Under the pieces are notes generated by a model, which made no database searches, was not told the DNA's origin, and saw only the letters and a list, made by a program, of their open reading frames with translations. The position numbers were made by a program, and so were the translations under genes. A DNA stretch of 64,000 nucleotides from Sepioteuthis lessoniana (lineage: Eukaryota; Mollusca; Cephalopoda; Myopsida; Loliginidae): NCBI GenBank assembly GCA_963585895.1, contig OY757939.1, positions 55,766,865-55,830,864 on the forward strand, written 5' to 3'. Shown here piece by piece: positions 33,387 through 43,911 of the stretch; within the stretch, counting starts at the first letter, position 1, and each line of letters opens with the position of its first letter.

Positions 33387-33420
33387 CATATGTTTACACA
33401 CATACATATATAAATACACA
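32889..33420 (-). mobile_element. Penelope-like element, reverse transcriptase part
   Basis: Minus-strand text holds IYIQKDGVSVGLVLGP (the SMGSPLGP region of Penelope-like RTs) and, after a short gap, VDHILIFTSN where a YVDD box is expected. Then FLDVQIDINDNNFTISTDKKPTYNN, the thumb-side FLDV motif. One catalytic Asp position reads His. The upstream part is cut off by (TA)n at 33352-33380. Confidence 0.8.
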
Positions 33421-33424
33421 CATA

Positions 33425-33870
33425 TATACTACTTTGCAACAACAAAATAACAAGCAAAAACTACAGATTCTTGAGACGCTACATATTAGAAATATACAAT
33501 CCAAACTTGATGGAATTAATTTTGAATCCAGTGCTAATGTACTTAAATGTCTTTAACTACAGACATTATATATAGAAACAAATTTAAGAAGCAAACACTA
33601 TACAATACACCAGTATAAACGCTCATTCTTACAAAGTAGTAATGTACATGCAAATGTTACATCACTTTTGTAATACATCCTCCCTTGATGATGGCCCAAG
33701 GTAGGGCACAAAGTACTAGGGACACAACTGATTATGGAAGGTTTACAACCAATTCCCACCGAATATTGTAAGATCAATACAGCAACTCAAAAGGATTAAC
33801 AAAAAATATATTGACAAAAAATGTCTATAATGTTCAATCAAATATGTATCAATGAAGAAATGCTACCAAT
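33425..33870 (+). mobile_element. Penelope-like element, C-terminal end and tail, opposite strand
   Basis: TTLQQQNNKQKLQILETLHI is the expected text after the endonuclease, ending at ANVLKCL (33556). A tail follows with the hairpin near 33670-33730 and an AT-rich leader-like block (aaaatgtctataatgtt) that also occurs, inverted, at 60060-60125. It is head-to-head with the copy at 30990-33420. Confidence 0.68.
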
Positions 33871-33904
33871 ATATACATATATATATATACACACACACAC
33901 GTAC

Positions 33905-34310
33905 ATATATTTGCCCAGTCAGTTGGGGTTGCAGAATGCACCAACTGCATCTCAGCAGAGAAGTAAGACTCCCCCACTGAGAGTCCTGGATATGACACTA
34001 AACAATCCGATGGTGAGGCTCTAGTAATGCTGGAGCTTTGGGGAATGCGGAGTACCCCTTTATTGCCATCTCTTTCAGGTCCACTCTGGCCCAGTGTGGT
34101 AGCACTTGATAGAGTCCTATCTATGGGTCAAATAGAACTATAGGTTAAATAGAACGAAACTGTATGCTGAACTGAATTGTTTGAAATAGAACTGTTTTTG
34201 ACATTTAAACTGAGTACTTAAGCTGTACTGACTTGTTTGAAATAGTACCGTTTATATGTATAAAATGGATTTGGCATTAAATAACCTACAATGGTTGATA
34301 TGCCATAAAA
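33905..34310 (+). repeat. Family C repeat, long copy
   Basis: Begins gcccagtcagttgggg (hairpin head), contains ctggagctttggggaatgcggagtacccc and ends tgatatgccataaaacc. One of the best copies and in plus orientation. Confidence 0.7.
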
Positions 34311-34407
34311 CCAAAACAAACATACATATATAGACATACACACACACATGCACACACATATACATACAAACAAAAAACAAACAATAAATATGCACAAATG
34401 CACAAAC

Positions 34408-34409
<2 letters not shown>

Positions 34410-34440
<31 letters not shown>
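34410..34440. repeat. (TA)n-(CA)n microsatellite
   Basis: Short compound tract. Confidence 0.9.
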
Positions 34441-34583
34441 TACATACACAAGCGGAAGTAAATAAAGGAAAAGAATCAAACAGTATGGAGAAAAATTGAA
34501 AAACAAAGTAATCCAAAAGTGATTAATTCATTAATTCCTAATAAATTCATCATTTTTCGGATTACTTTGTCTTGCAATTTTTC

Positions 34584-34617
<34 letters not shown>

Positions 34618-34705
34618 AATTCATATATGATAAGAAATAGGACTAGAAAATTTGAAGCTAGTGTTCCGTTTATTTTGTGTTACTTTCTGCTCTTCATCAT
34701 ACAAG

Positions 34706-34984
34706 TGTAATTGTTATCATCATAGGAAATGGACACGGCGACACGAGTTCAAATCTTGGATGAGAATGATTTCATTTCACATAGCACTAATACCCTTGGG
34801 AAAGGTATGAATCCAATTATTCTCCCTCCAGCTATGGGTAAATAGTAGGACAGACAGGGTTCTTCAGCCTTGGTAAGGCAACTAGTCTAGGAGAAGGAAA
34901 ACTCTGAATTCAAACCTATTAAACTCTGCTTAAAAATTGATCTTGTGTCATATCCTGCCCGAGCGGAGGGGTTGAGTAAATAGG
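34706..34984 (+). mobile_element. SINE family B, full length with 10-bp target duplication
   Basis: Head tgtaattgttatcatcatagg with box-B-like GAGTTCAAATCTTGG and the full body. The 3' end reads CCGAGCGGAGGGGTTGAGTAA. ATCATACAAG lies on both sides (34696-34705 and 34985-34994). The uninterrupted counterpart of the host repeat is at 30225-30362. Confidence 0.88.
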
Positions 34985-35261
34985 ATCATACAAGCATTTT
35001 CAAACATAACAGGTGCGTTTTGAAATTTGTGTATGTACATATGCACACACACACACACACACACACACATACAAACATTTGTGTGTATATATATATATAT
35101 AAAAGGATGAACAAAGTAATAAGACTAATAAGAATATTACATTTACATAGTTTATTTTTTGATGGAAACCTTTATTTAGAAAGGTTTCAAAGGTTTAAAA
35201 AAGATTTTTTGAAAGAATTTTATACACACAGATACCTGCATATATATATATATATGTGTGT

Positions 35262-35447
35262 ATAGATATATACTCCCCTACCCCTGTAGGGTTGAGTTCT
35301 CCGGCGAATGAAGTAATCGTGTTGCCATTAGCGTTTATTGCAAGTTTCTTCATATATGAATTGAGGTCTTGGCAGCCGTTAAACGGATGTATGTAAACAA
35401 TAGTAATTGTGATTCATAGCCGTTTAAAATTTACTTCGCTGCTACTG
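35262..35447 (+). repeat. Unidentified block preceding a hammerhead SINE
   Basis: GC-richer than its surroundings (ctccggcgaatgaagtaatcg, cagccgttaaacgg). It abuts the tRNA-like head of the SINE at 35448, so it may be a neighbouring monomer or unrelated. Confidence 0.35.
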
Positions 35448-35584
35448 GCTCCTCGTGGCTGAAGGGTTAGAAGCTTGGATTGGCATTTGAGTCAACCGGG
35501 TTTCGATCCCAGCTACAGGAAGCTAATATGTCTAGCCACACTGATGAGTTCTGATAGAACGAAACAGATCTGTCTGTGAATGAC

Positions 35585-35590
<6 letters not shown>
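35448..35590 (+). mobile_element. tRNA-derived SINE with hammerhead ribozyme
   Basis: The first ~70 bp look like a tRNA: GGCTCCTCGTGGCTGAAGGG with box A and CGGGTTTCGATCCCAGC as box B. A short spacer leads into a complete hammerhead, then (TA)n. The head differs from that of the SINE at 9690, so two tRNA-SINE lineages in this window carry ribozymes. Confidence 0.78.
35530..35584 (+). ncRNA. Hammerhead ribozyme, complete core
   Basis: CTGATGA at 35541-35547. Stem II is GTTC (35548-35551) with GAAC (35557-35560) around TGATA. GAAA lies at 35561-35564. Stem III is A35564-T35573, C35565-G35572 and A35566-T35571 around GATC. The cleavage triplet is GTC (35572-35574). Stem I is CACA (35537-35540) with TGTG (35575-35578), then an internal loop and three further pairs (35530-35532 with 35582-35584). 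Every invariant core base is present. Confidence 0.85.
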
Positions 35591-35617
<27 letters not shown>

Positions 35618-35680
35618 GCATACAAACACGTATATATATATATATATATACACACATATATGCATATATATATACACACA
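35585..35680. repeat. (TA)n and (CA)n microsatellite
   Basis: Alternating TA and CA runs after the SINE. Confidence 0.9.
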
Positions 35681-35969
35681 ATAGAAAGGAAAGTGACACC
35701 CAAGAACAATATATGGGTGTATATGAGTTTCACCCCAGTTTGAAGCAAATATCAACATAAACATGACGTTTTTGTCCATCAACATTATATGGATGATGTT
35801 TTAAAAGTCTGTTTAAAATGAACACGATTCAAGACAGTTTTTACTGCATTCCTTCTCACTTAACTCAAGAGTGTATGTGTACATTTCATAATGAGTGCAT
35901 GCATATTTCTATCGTAATAATCTGATTTTTGTCAATTACTATAACAGAAATTGTATAGAGATTCTTTTT

Positions 35970-36040
35970 TGTATGTAATAACATCAATACTATAATTTGT
36001 ATGTAATAGCATCAATACTATAATTTGTATGTAATAGCAT
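35970..36040. repeat. Three tandem copies of a ~28-bp unit
   Basis: TTTGTATGTAATARCATCAA with ACTATAA repeats; the third copy runs into a retroelement fragment. Confidence 0.8.
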
Positions 36041-36400
36041 TCAATCTCAGGGGGTTGACTTCCACAAAATGGAAAGAGAGGTATTCAAACCACAAATTTA
36101 CCTTCTCCCACGAACACCTAAAACACCATACGGCACTATCGAAACAATTCTGGTGTTTGAAAAACAAAGGGTTAACCCCTGAGATTGAATGGTCTATTTT
36201 GAAAAAATCAAATACTCCAAAGTTTTGACAGTAAATGCAATTTGTGCTTAGATGAGAAAATACATATAATGACATATAAATTGCCTGATAAGTTATTAAA
36301 TAAGAGAAGTGAATTAATAGCTAGATGTAGACATAGGACAAAATTTAAACTATAGACTATAAATTTTAAAAACATAGAAATAAATAGTGAAACTAGACAA
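36040..36400 (+). pseudogene. GIY-YIG endonuclease-type C-terminal fragment
   Basis: KWKERYSNHKFTFSHEHLKH, then TALSKQFWCLKNKGL and EIEWSI follow the text usual after a GIY-YIG core in Penelope-like elements. Beyond 36228, in shifted frames, a CxLCLDEK-like stretch and KLPDKLLNKRSELIARCRHR are visible. The RT part is absent. Confidence 0.6.
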
Positions 36401-36829
36401 AAAACGTATCCAATATACACACATGGAAAAAATAGGTAGCTAAATAAATAGTATCGAAATTAATATAAGCATTGATATTTCCCTTAGAAAAATTCATTAC
36501 ATTGACATAGAATATAAAAGTTAATTATCAAACTTAACAAGAAAAGAAAATAAATAAAATAAAATAAATAAAAAAGTTAAATTACCGTAATTATAACTGA
36601 CGGAAGAATTTTGAAAATAAAATAAATAGGTAAATAAAAAAACTGAAACTCAATAAAACGAGGAGGTAACTCTTCAACCCTCTTCCTCCCCCCTGTGTCT
36701 ATTCTGTTTTATTTATCCATTAGATCTGAAGAAGTCCTGTTATATTTTTCTTCGTGTTTTGTTCACACCAGAAATGAAAAACAGGATGGAAATAAATTTA
36801 TAATCCTAAAATAACCGGTCTTTGGTTTT

Positions 36830-36958
36830 TTCTTTAAAGAAATATTGCTCTGTAAAATCAATTACATTGAGCTCTCTACCAGGAAAATGTTCAGCTCCTG
36901 AATGATTTTCTTGTCCTGAAGGAATTACTCCTAACTCTGGTTTAACTGGACCGAATAA

Positions 36959-36998
<40 letters not shown>
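36830..36998. repeat. Interspersed repeat ending in (TA)n, copy 2
   Basis: Partner of 2905-3104 with the same internal order and the same TA junction; better preserved (FGPVKPELGVIPSGQENHSG on the minus strand). Confidence 0.62.
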
Positions 36999-37000
<2 letters not shown>

Positions 37001-37037
37001 TACCATATTTATAAATAAAAAGTGCTTAATATCAGTG

Positions 37038-37074
<37 letters not shown>

Positions 37075-37082
37075 TGAAAAAA

Positions 37083-37286
37083 ACAAAAAAAAAAACAAGG
37101 TCTTCAGAGGATGATTTTAATTGTAGAAATATTTGTCAACATAAGATGTTTCCGTTTTTAGACCTTTGTCAGAGTGAGTAAGTTATTAAATGAAACTTAC
37201 ACACCCTGACAAAGGTCTAAAAACCGAAACACATAACATTGGCAAATATTTCTACATATAAAATCATCAAAAAACCTTGTTCTTTT
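37083..37286. repeat. Inverted repeat with CTGACAAAGGTCTAAAAAC arms
   Basis: Arms of about 85-90 bp at 37083-37174 and 37200-37286 are reverse complements with some differences, separated by about 25 bp. Each arm has CTGACAAAGG...GAAAC. Confidence 0.75.
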
Positions 37287-37319
37287 TCATCATTAGCATA
37301 ATGTTTGCTTCTTAAACTC

Positions 37320-37606
37320 TCTTTCATGGGGCTGAAGAGATGATAACCATTATGCCAATGACGAAAAAGAGAAAACTGTAGTGATGAAGTGGCTCAAAAA
37401 ACATTCAACAGAATTTTACAAAGCAGGGATACATGCTCTCACTTGAAGATGGAACATTGCTATTGAGAGAAATGGTGACTATGTTGTGAAGTAGGGATGT
37501 GATGCACAGACGACCAGCTTCATTTTGATGTATAATACATGTTCCTGTGTCAGCAATTATTCCTGTACTAAAGAAAAAGTTGTTACATTTTGACTCACCC
37601 TTGTAC
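37320..37606 (+). pseudogene. Mariner transposase C-terminal fragment
   Basis: Plus-strand text DEKEKTVVMKWLKKHSTEFY and AGIHAL, then RWNIAIERNGDYVVK, the C-terminal pattern of mariner transposases. The right end CTCACCCTTGTA resembles the GGGTGAG inverted end at 5460. Confidence 0.6.
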
Positions 37607-37619
37607 ACAAAGAATGTAA

Positions 37620-40040
37620 AACGTGCTTAAATAATTAGAAGAAGAATTTTAAAATCCTGTACCAGATTGTGTAACGTCATTAAGGAATAATTGTCAAAAA
37701 TATCTATGTTATATAAGTAAGTAAAAGATTTAAAAAAAAAAAAGGTTAAGAAGAGGAAGGACATATTTATTCAATTAATTTGCTAAAATTAAAAGTTCCA
37801 GTAAATGTTCAGAGGAAGTCTTAATTTATATTGTCTGGGTGGAAATACAACTCTACACAGCAACAAGTCAAGGAACAATCTTTTAATTTGATTAAATGAA
37901 AGGGACAAAAACAAACTATATACAAAAAGTAAATTAAAGTAAAAACAGAGCTAACTGTTAACTGGCTGGTTTCTTTCTGACATTTTCATGAAAATTCATT
38001 TCTTCTTTTAATAGCATAAACAAAACTGACTTACTGCAGATCAGTGCACATATAAATGTGCAAACACATACACATATAATGAAACACAGACATGGACACA
38101 TATACAGTCCTGGTCACAATTATTAGCACCCATGAAATTTCAGTGTATAATACAGAATATCTCCCCCAAAAATGTATCTAGTGGAACTGCTTTGTTCCAT
38201 TGATAACTCATGGTTGATAAAGAACAGCAAATGATAAAACAAGTTTATATGAATTTGATCATTTTCAGTTTATTTCTGACGATATAGCAAAAAAGTGAAA
38301 GGGTGTCATTTATTGTGACCAAGATTGTATGTCATGTTATCAAAATCTTTTAAAAATAATACCATACTTCCATAATAGTTATTACATTTTTATAATTTAG
38401 AGTAGTCTTAATACACTAAATGATAAAAATTATCAAGCTTCATTTCAAAAATTTAGACAAATATTATTACATTTTGTCTATGAAATTACAAAGCAAATAT
38501 AACAACAATTCTAGGACAGAATTAGTGTATATATTCTTACAACATACTTTATAATAGTTGTATTGTAATGTTACTGGGTTGGGTTACTGGAATAATAACT
38601 TGAATCATAACTTAGAATGAAAAGAGTTTATTTTACAAGACATACAAGGATGTGTTAACAGAGGCATATTGCTAGCTATTCTCGCTAGGAAAACAGGCTG
38701 CCTGGCTAACACCATCAATGCTCATATTCAAAAAGAATAGTCCATTTTATACAGAGGGGTATCATCTCTTCTCCACAACAAGTTGTTATATCAAGAAGTA
38801 TACAAGAATACAACTAATAGTTTGTATATATATTATAGTAATAGTTGATAATTCTATATCTAAAAAAATTAGAGAAAAATTCAATTTTTGTATCATCTTT
38901 TAATGTTAACAGTTGAATTGAGACACTGCATCTATTACCATGAAAAATTTTATCATTCATTATTTAAAATATGTTTTGTTAAAAATCAAGCAATTCATTA
39001 TACAAAAAGTAAGTCATTTTTATTTTTTCATTTTAATTGTTGAAATTTATTATGAACATAATTTGTTTGTTATTTTCTTTATCCTTATTTTTTAAATCCA
39101 AACAAACTGAATTTATGTTCAAGGGGAAACTCTGCATCACTTCAACTCTCTTAATCCTTCACCCCCGGAAATCTGCACCCACATTTATAAAACAACTACA
39201 GCAAAAAATAAACAAACAAAAAAGACAAAAAAAAACCCAAATCACTCTAAGGTAGAAATATCTTTATTTAGAATTATCCTATTATTCAGTTAAAGATTGT
39301 GAATGGTGACTATATTAAACCTTAAAAAAAAAAATGAAGAAAGTACAAATCAATATTAATCATAAGTTGACCATTCTTCATATCGGAAAAAATATTAAGT
39401 ACATCTTTTAGAATGAAAAATGCTTAATATTTTATTTACTTTTTTTTTATCCAATGTACTTTTATTTTAATTTTTTTAATTTTGACTTATTCAAAATTAA
39501 AAAAAAATATTTCAATGATATTTCATTTTAATTTTATTTTAATTTCTATTTACATTATTTTAATTTAATTTTTTAATTCTAATTTATTCAAAATCAAAAA
39601 TATTTTAATAATTTTCAATTTTTATTTTATTTACTTTTATTATAAATATTTTATTTTATTTACAATTTTTTTACTCAAATGTAATTTACCTGAACCTGAA
39701 ATATTGGCCTAACAGTGTATAGTAAAATAATATTCAACCTGAAATATTAGGCTTACATGTTCAAAGGGTTAAAAAAAAATCATTTTCCTCTACTATTCAA
39801 ATGAGTCAACAGGACAATAGTTGTGTCACTGGTATGGCAAAATGGTAGAAAAATTAATGAATTCCTGTAGATCCTATGTTCCCCTAAATTTCCTTATTTG
39901 CCCAGGTAATAACAGCAAAATGAATGCTATAGCCATTAATGGGTTTGATAAAGAGAAACCAGAATATTCGTCTTTCTTATTAATGCTGTAAGAAGTAGTA
40001 GCAATAGAAGGAGAAGGAAGAGGAAGAGGAGAGGGAGTTG
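37620..40040. other. Intergenic AT-rich stretch
   Basis: A hairpin-repeat fragment lies near 38365-38550. The frames at 38718-38903 and 39037-39255 (+) show no similarity and no splice context. 39420-39680 is almost pure TTTTA/TTTAA. Nothing else is recognised. Confidence 0.45.
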
Positions 40041-40189
40041 TGAATCTTGTTCTTTTTGTTTATATGATAAATCTGATTTGTTGTTGGGCAAGAAAACAAA
40101 CCCCGCCCTTTATGAAACACTCAGAATAAATAAATAAATAAATAAAACAAAATAAATAAGACAAAAAGAAAAAAAAACAGGTTTTGAAT

Positions 40190-40328
40190 TTTATTAAAAT
40201 CTGTAAAAAAAATATCATCTTTGTCCCATAATGGTTATTACATTTTCTGTGAAATTTATATATAAATGTAACAATTATTATAGGACAGAAATTGAAAATA
40301 AGTCTGTTAACATTCTTCAAACTCTTCA

Positions 40329-40413
<85 letters not shown>

Positions 40414-40640
40414 TGCTTTTGAGTTTTATTAAAGTCTTTTAAAAATACTATCTTTGTCCCCAAATAGTTATTACATTTTATATATGAAATTACAATGCAA
40501 ATATAACAACAATTATAGGACAGATGTAGTATATATATCATTACTACATACCTTTTAATAATTGTTACATTAAGTGCATGAAATTATATGCAAATATAAC
40601 AACTATTATGGGACAAAAGTAATAATAGAATCTGTAAACA
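40190..40640. repeat. Hairpin repeat array interleaved with (CA)n
   Basis: At least three related units (40205-40290, 40440-40520 and 40550-40612). Each has CCCATAATGGTTATTACATTT-like and ATGTAACAATTATAGGACAG-like arms that are inverted copies of each other around ttTATATGCAAAT. Similar units lie at 41150 and 41700. The recurrent link with CA tracts suggests a single mobile or amplified unit that includes the microsatellite. Confidence 0.65.
40330..40411. repeat. (CA)n microsatellite, 82 bp
   Basis: The longest pure CA run in the window. Confidence 0.98.
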
Positions 40641-40662
40641 TTCTTCAAATCTTTTATGAAAA

Positions 40663-40664
<2 letters not shown>

Positions 40665-40727
<63 letters not shown>
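40665..40727. repeat. (CA)n microsatellite
   Basis: About 63 bp of CA just before a family C copy. Confidence 0.97.
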
Positions 40728-40731
<4 letters not shown>

Positions 40732-40732
40732 T

Positions 40733-41075
40733 GGTGAGCTTAGAATATGCTGTTTGTACCTCTTGAGGAGTGGTAACCCCCTCACCAAAAAGAGTGTACT
40801 AGGTATGACAGTAAAGTGTATTTGATGGAGAGGGTAGAGATCTGTTGTGTGGAGTATTTGTTCTTTGCCATTACTCCCAGGTCTACTCTAGAGTGATAGA
40901 ACCTTTTAGGGTCCCATCGATGAGTCAAAGAGATCTGTTTGAAAATACCATAGAACCATGAGTAAAAAAATAATTTTTTAAGAAACAATACAAAATTGTA
41001 AATATAAACAATGAATGAAATTCTCTAACTTTTAGGCATAAAATAACCCTAGACAGGTTGAGATACCATTAAAAT
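40733..41075 (+). repeat. Family C repeat
   Basis: ttggtgagcttagaatatgctgt head, gccattactcccaggtctactct and gggtcccatcgatgagtcaaa, ending tgagataccattaaaa. The hairpin head is worn. Confidence 0.6.
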
Positions 41076-41338
41076 CAATCAGTCAATAAACATACATTCA
41101 CACACACACAAAAGAAGAAAAGCTTTGAATTTTTATTTAAGTTCATAAAAATACTTTGTTCTATAATGGTTATTACATTTAGTGCATAAAATTTATATGC
41201 AACAAAGATGAAACAGAGGTGACACTGAGGTAATGGTTAATGAGTTACAATAACAGTTGTTAGTGAGTTTGATTTGCACTGGCTGTTTCTACTTCTAGTC
41301 ATATGCTAAACTAACCTAAGCTTAGTAAGTGATTTCAT

Positions 41339-41341
<3 letters not shown>

Positions 41342-41371
<30 letters not shown>
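41342..41371. repeat. (GA)n microsatellite
   Basis: 30 bp of GA. Confidence 0.95.
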
Positions 41372-41373
<2 letters not shown>

Positions 41374-41405
41374 AAAAAGAGAAGGAAGAAGAAATACAGC
41401 TTTAG

Positions 41406-41650
41406 TTTGGTTTGGTTTCTTTTTTTAATGGCATATCAACCTTTTTTATGGTATTTGATGCCAAAGCTATTCTCCAAGAAGAACAGTAGTGGTACTATTT
41501 AACCCATAGCTGGGAGGATAAGGGGGTTCATACCTTTCCCAAGGGTATTTGCCCGAAAGTGAATGTAATAGCGCGACTGGAGTACAAACTCGCTTACTAC
41601 GATTCTGCAGTCCATCGCTTTAACCATTACACCACGAAGACCCCTACCCA
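41406..41650 (-). mobile_element. SINE family A, full length with 13-bp duplication
   Basis: Tail TTTGGTTTGGTTTC at the left, complete body and tRNA-like head at the right (on the minus strand: GGTGTAATGGTTAAAGCGATG as box A and GCGAGTTTGTACTCC as box B). Flanks AATACAGCTTTAG (41393-41405) and AATTCAGCTTTAG (41651-41663) differ at one base. Confidence 0.85.
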
Positions 41651-42099
41651 AATTCAGCTTTAGAATTTTATTCAAAACTATGAAAAAAATACTTTGTCCC
41701 CATAATAGTTATTATATTTAGTGTATAAAATTTATATGCAACTGTAATAACTATTATGGAGCAAAGGTAGTAATAAAAAAAAAAAGAAGCTTTCTTTAAA
41801 CCTATCCACATGTACAAAACATTGTTTTGGACTTTTATTCAAGTCTGTTAAAGAAAGAAAAAAAAAAAGGTAAACATTCTTCAAAGTACAAAATCATGTA
41901 AACAAAAGCCAACAAAAAAGAAAAAAAAAAATCCATGCTACCATGTTTACAGCTGCTGATTAAACAGGAAGTTACAACAAAACATTTTGTCTGTAACTTT
42001 GAGAAGAGTCATTAACATTCATTCTTGGCTTTATTCAAACTTCATGTACTAATACTAACCAGAATATACAAGTGTCGATTGATAAACAAGGTCTTCCAT

Positions 42100-42490
42100 C
42101 CTATAAACAAGTTTTAGACCAGATAGAATAATGAAACTGGTATCAAAATGAAATACAATGGTTGATGAATAAATAAGGTCTCCAATCAAATAAAACAAGT
42201 TGTAGTTGGTTTGGTTTCTTTGTTTCTAATAGCATATCAACCTTTGTGGGTTATTTAATGCTAAAGCCACCCTAGTAGAATGGTAGTGGTACTATTTAAC
42301 CCATAGCTGGTGGTGGGATAAGGGAGGGTCATACTCTTCCAAAGGATATTAATCCAAAAGTGAATATTGGAGTTCAAATCTGCTTACTATGATGTTGCAG
42401 TCCAGTATATTAGCCGTTATGACACAGGGACTCCCAAACAACTTTTAAACCAGATAGAATAATGAAACTGCAATCAAAATGAAGTAAATT
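42100..42490. repeat. ~50-bp direct duplication flanking a SINE A
   Basis: 42110-42158 and 42437-42485 share accagatagaataatgaaac and TCAAAATGAA with few changes. The SINE A lies between, together with about 50 bp of unique text. Confidence 0.7.
42207..42436 (-). mobile_element. SINE family A copy
   Basis: GTTGGTTTGGTTTCTTTG tail, tagcatatcaacctttgtgggttattta and a head ending gttatgacacaggga. Slightly truncated in the middle (after ccaaaagtgaat). Confidence 0.75.
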
Positions 42491-42900
42491 TATTTCTCTT
42501 CAAAATTTCAAGTTTTTTTTTCACCATAGACACTACTTAGTGATACACATATTTCCAAACATTTTATTGGCCTTTTCATTCTATTTATAAAGTAATTTTT
42601 GGTTTACTGTTAATCAAGTAATAAACAGATATTTTAACTTGAGCAGCAGAGGAAAAATGTCTCTCAGTTTTTTTTGGAAGAACTGAAAGTCTGATTGTAC
42701 TAAAATAGAGATGTAGAACAAATTTGAATTTCAATCTTCTCACCATTTTCACTGTATGTTAACTGCAATGGTTCATATGAAACATTAACTTAAATATGTA
42801 GCACTAATGACTAACAAATGTTATTTTTCAATACTGTCACACAACAAACCAATACTACACAAGTTTAAAAAGGACTTGAATAAATCCATTAGGAGAGTCC

Positions 42901-43609
42901 TGTTATATTTAGCATATGGTAGCAACGAAAAGACAAACACAGGTTGAAAGTTTTTAAACAATTATATTAACAAAAGGGAAAAACAAGGTGATAAAGCGAA
43001 GAATCAACTATACAAATTTGTAGCGTACAATATCAAGTGAAAGAGTGAATCGAGGTGTGTGTGTGAATCCAGAGTTCATGTACGGTCACATATGTTATAA
43101 GTTAAGAAACTCACTTGGTGGGTATGGTGGTATAAGGGTGGTAAGGGTATCATATGATCTTGGTGGTAGTAGCAGTCGTGGACGGGGTGGCGTTGTAGCT
43201 AAGTCAACAGTTGTTCACAGCAGGTGGTGTGTCAAAAATCTGTCGGAGTTCAGATGAGTTCTTATGGCCGTAGCGTGTTCTTCCCTTCCACCCTTCTGGT
43301 CAGTCTTGCGCCTTTGCAGATCTTAGCTGCTTAAATAGCTACCCTTTGGATCAAGTCGGTTCTGGGAAATTTTTTAGGGGAAAGATTTATGATTGGCTGA
43401 AAAAGGGTATTTTGTTAATGAGAATTAATTTCTTGCATTCATGCCCGGAAGCCCTGCACAGAGCCTCTTGCACAAAGACACATTTTATTCATTGTCTTGG
43501 CAGCAACCATCAGGCTAACATCCGGCCGAATGCTACCCTTCTCCTGCCATGTGTATGTTTTTTTAATGAAATCGTAAATCGGGAGAGATCTGAATCCTGC
43601 TATATAACA
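42901..43609. mobile_element. Probable solo LTR
   Basis: 709 bp bounded by TGTTATA and TATAACA, with flanks GTCC / GCCC. More GC-rich than its surroundings in the right half. No internal retrotransposon genes are seen here, so a solo LTR is the simplest reading. A frame at 43346-43624 has no recognisable similarity. Confidence 0.5.
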
Positions 43610-43611
43610 GC

Positions 43612-43911
43612 CCCAGTGGCATAATGGCCAAAGTGCTAGACTGTCGCTTTAAGTAAGCAAGTTTAAACTCCAGTGGCTTATTATGTGCACTTTTGTAGTA
43701 ATACTCTAGGGTTTAATAGTATCGCCACTGTTCTTCTACAATGATGGCTTTGATATTAAATAATCCATTAAACAAAGAAACCAAACCAAACCAAACCACT
43801 TTTGTACTAATATTCTAGGGTTTAATAGTATCGCCACTGTTCTTCTACAAGGATGGCTTTGATATTAAATAATCCATTAAACAAAGAAACTAAACCAAAC
43901 CAAACCAAAGA
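43612..43911 (+). mobile_element. SINE family A with duplicated 3' half
   Basis: Plus orientation: head CAGTGGCATAATGGCCAAAG (box A) and GCAAGTTTAAACTCCAG (box B). The 3' part from CTTTTGTA to aaccaaaccaaacca occurs twice (about 43692-43798 and 43799-43911) with few differences. The head occurs once. Confidence 0.8.

Noticed and set aside
35448..35520. Possible tRNA gene
   Set aside because: tRNA-like boxes are present but the sequence runs straight into a SINE body and hammerhead, so it is a SINE head. The same applies to 9690, 41.6, 45.5 and 59.0 kb.
36018..36420. Minus-strand frames over 36.0-36.4 kb
   Set aside because: Shadows of the plus-strand endonuclease fragment.
37200..37240. Hammerhead candidate CTGACAAAGG...GAAAC
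   Set aside because: The core has A where the invariant G is required and no NUH triplet closes stem III.
40060..40410. 116-codon minus-strand frame starting with a long CVCV run
   Set aside because: The start is a (CA)n translation and the rest crosses hairpin repeats.
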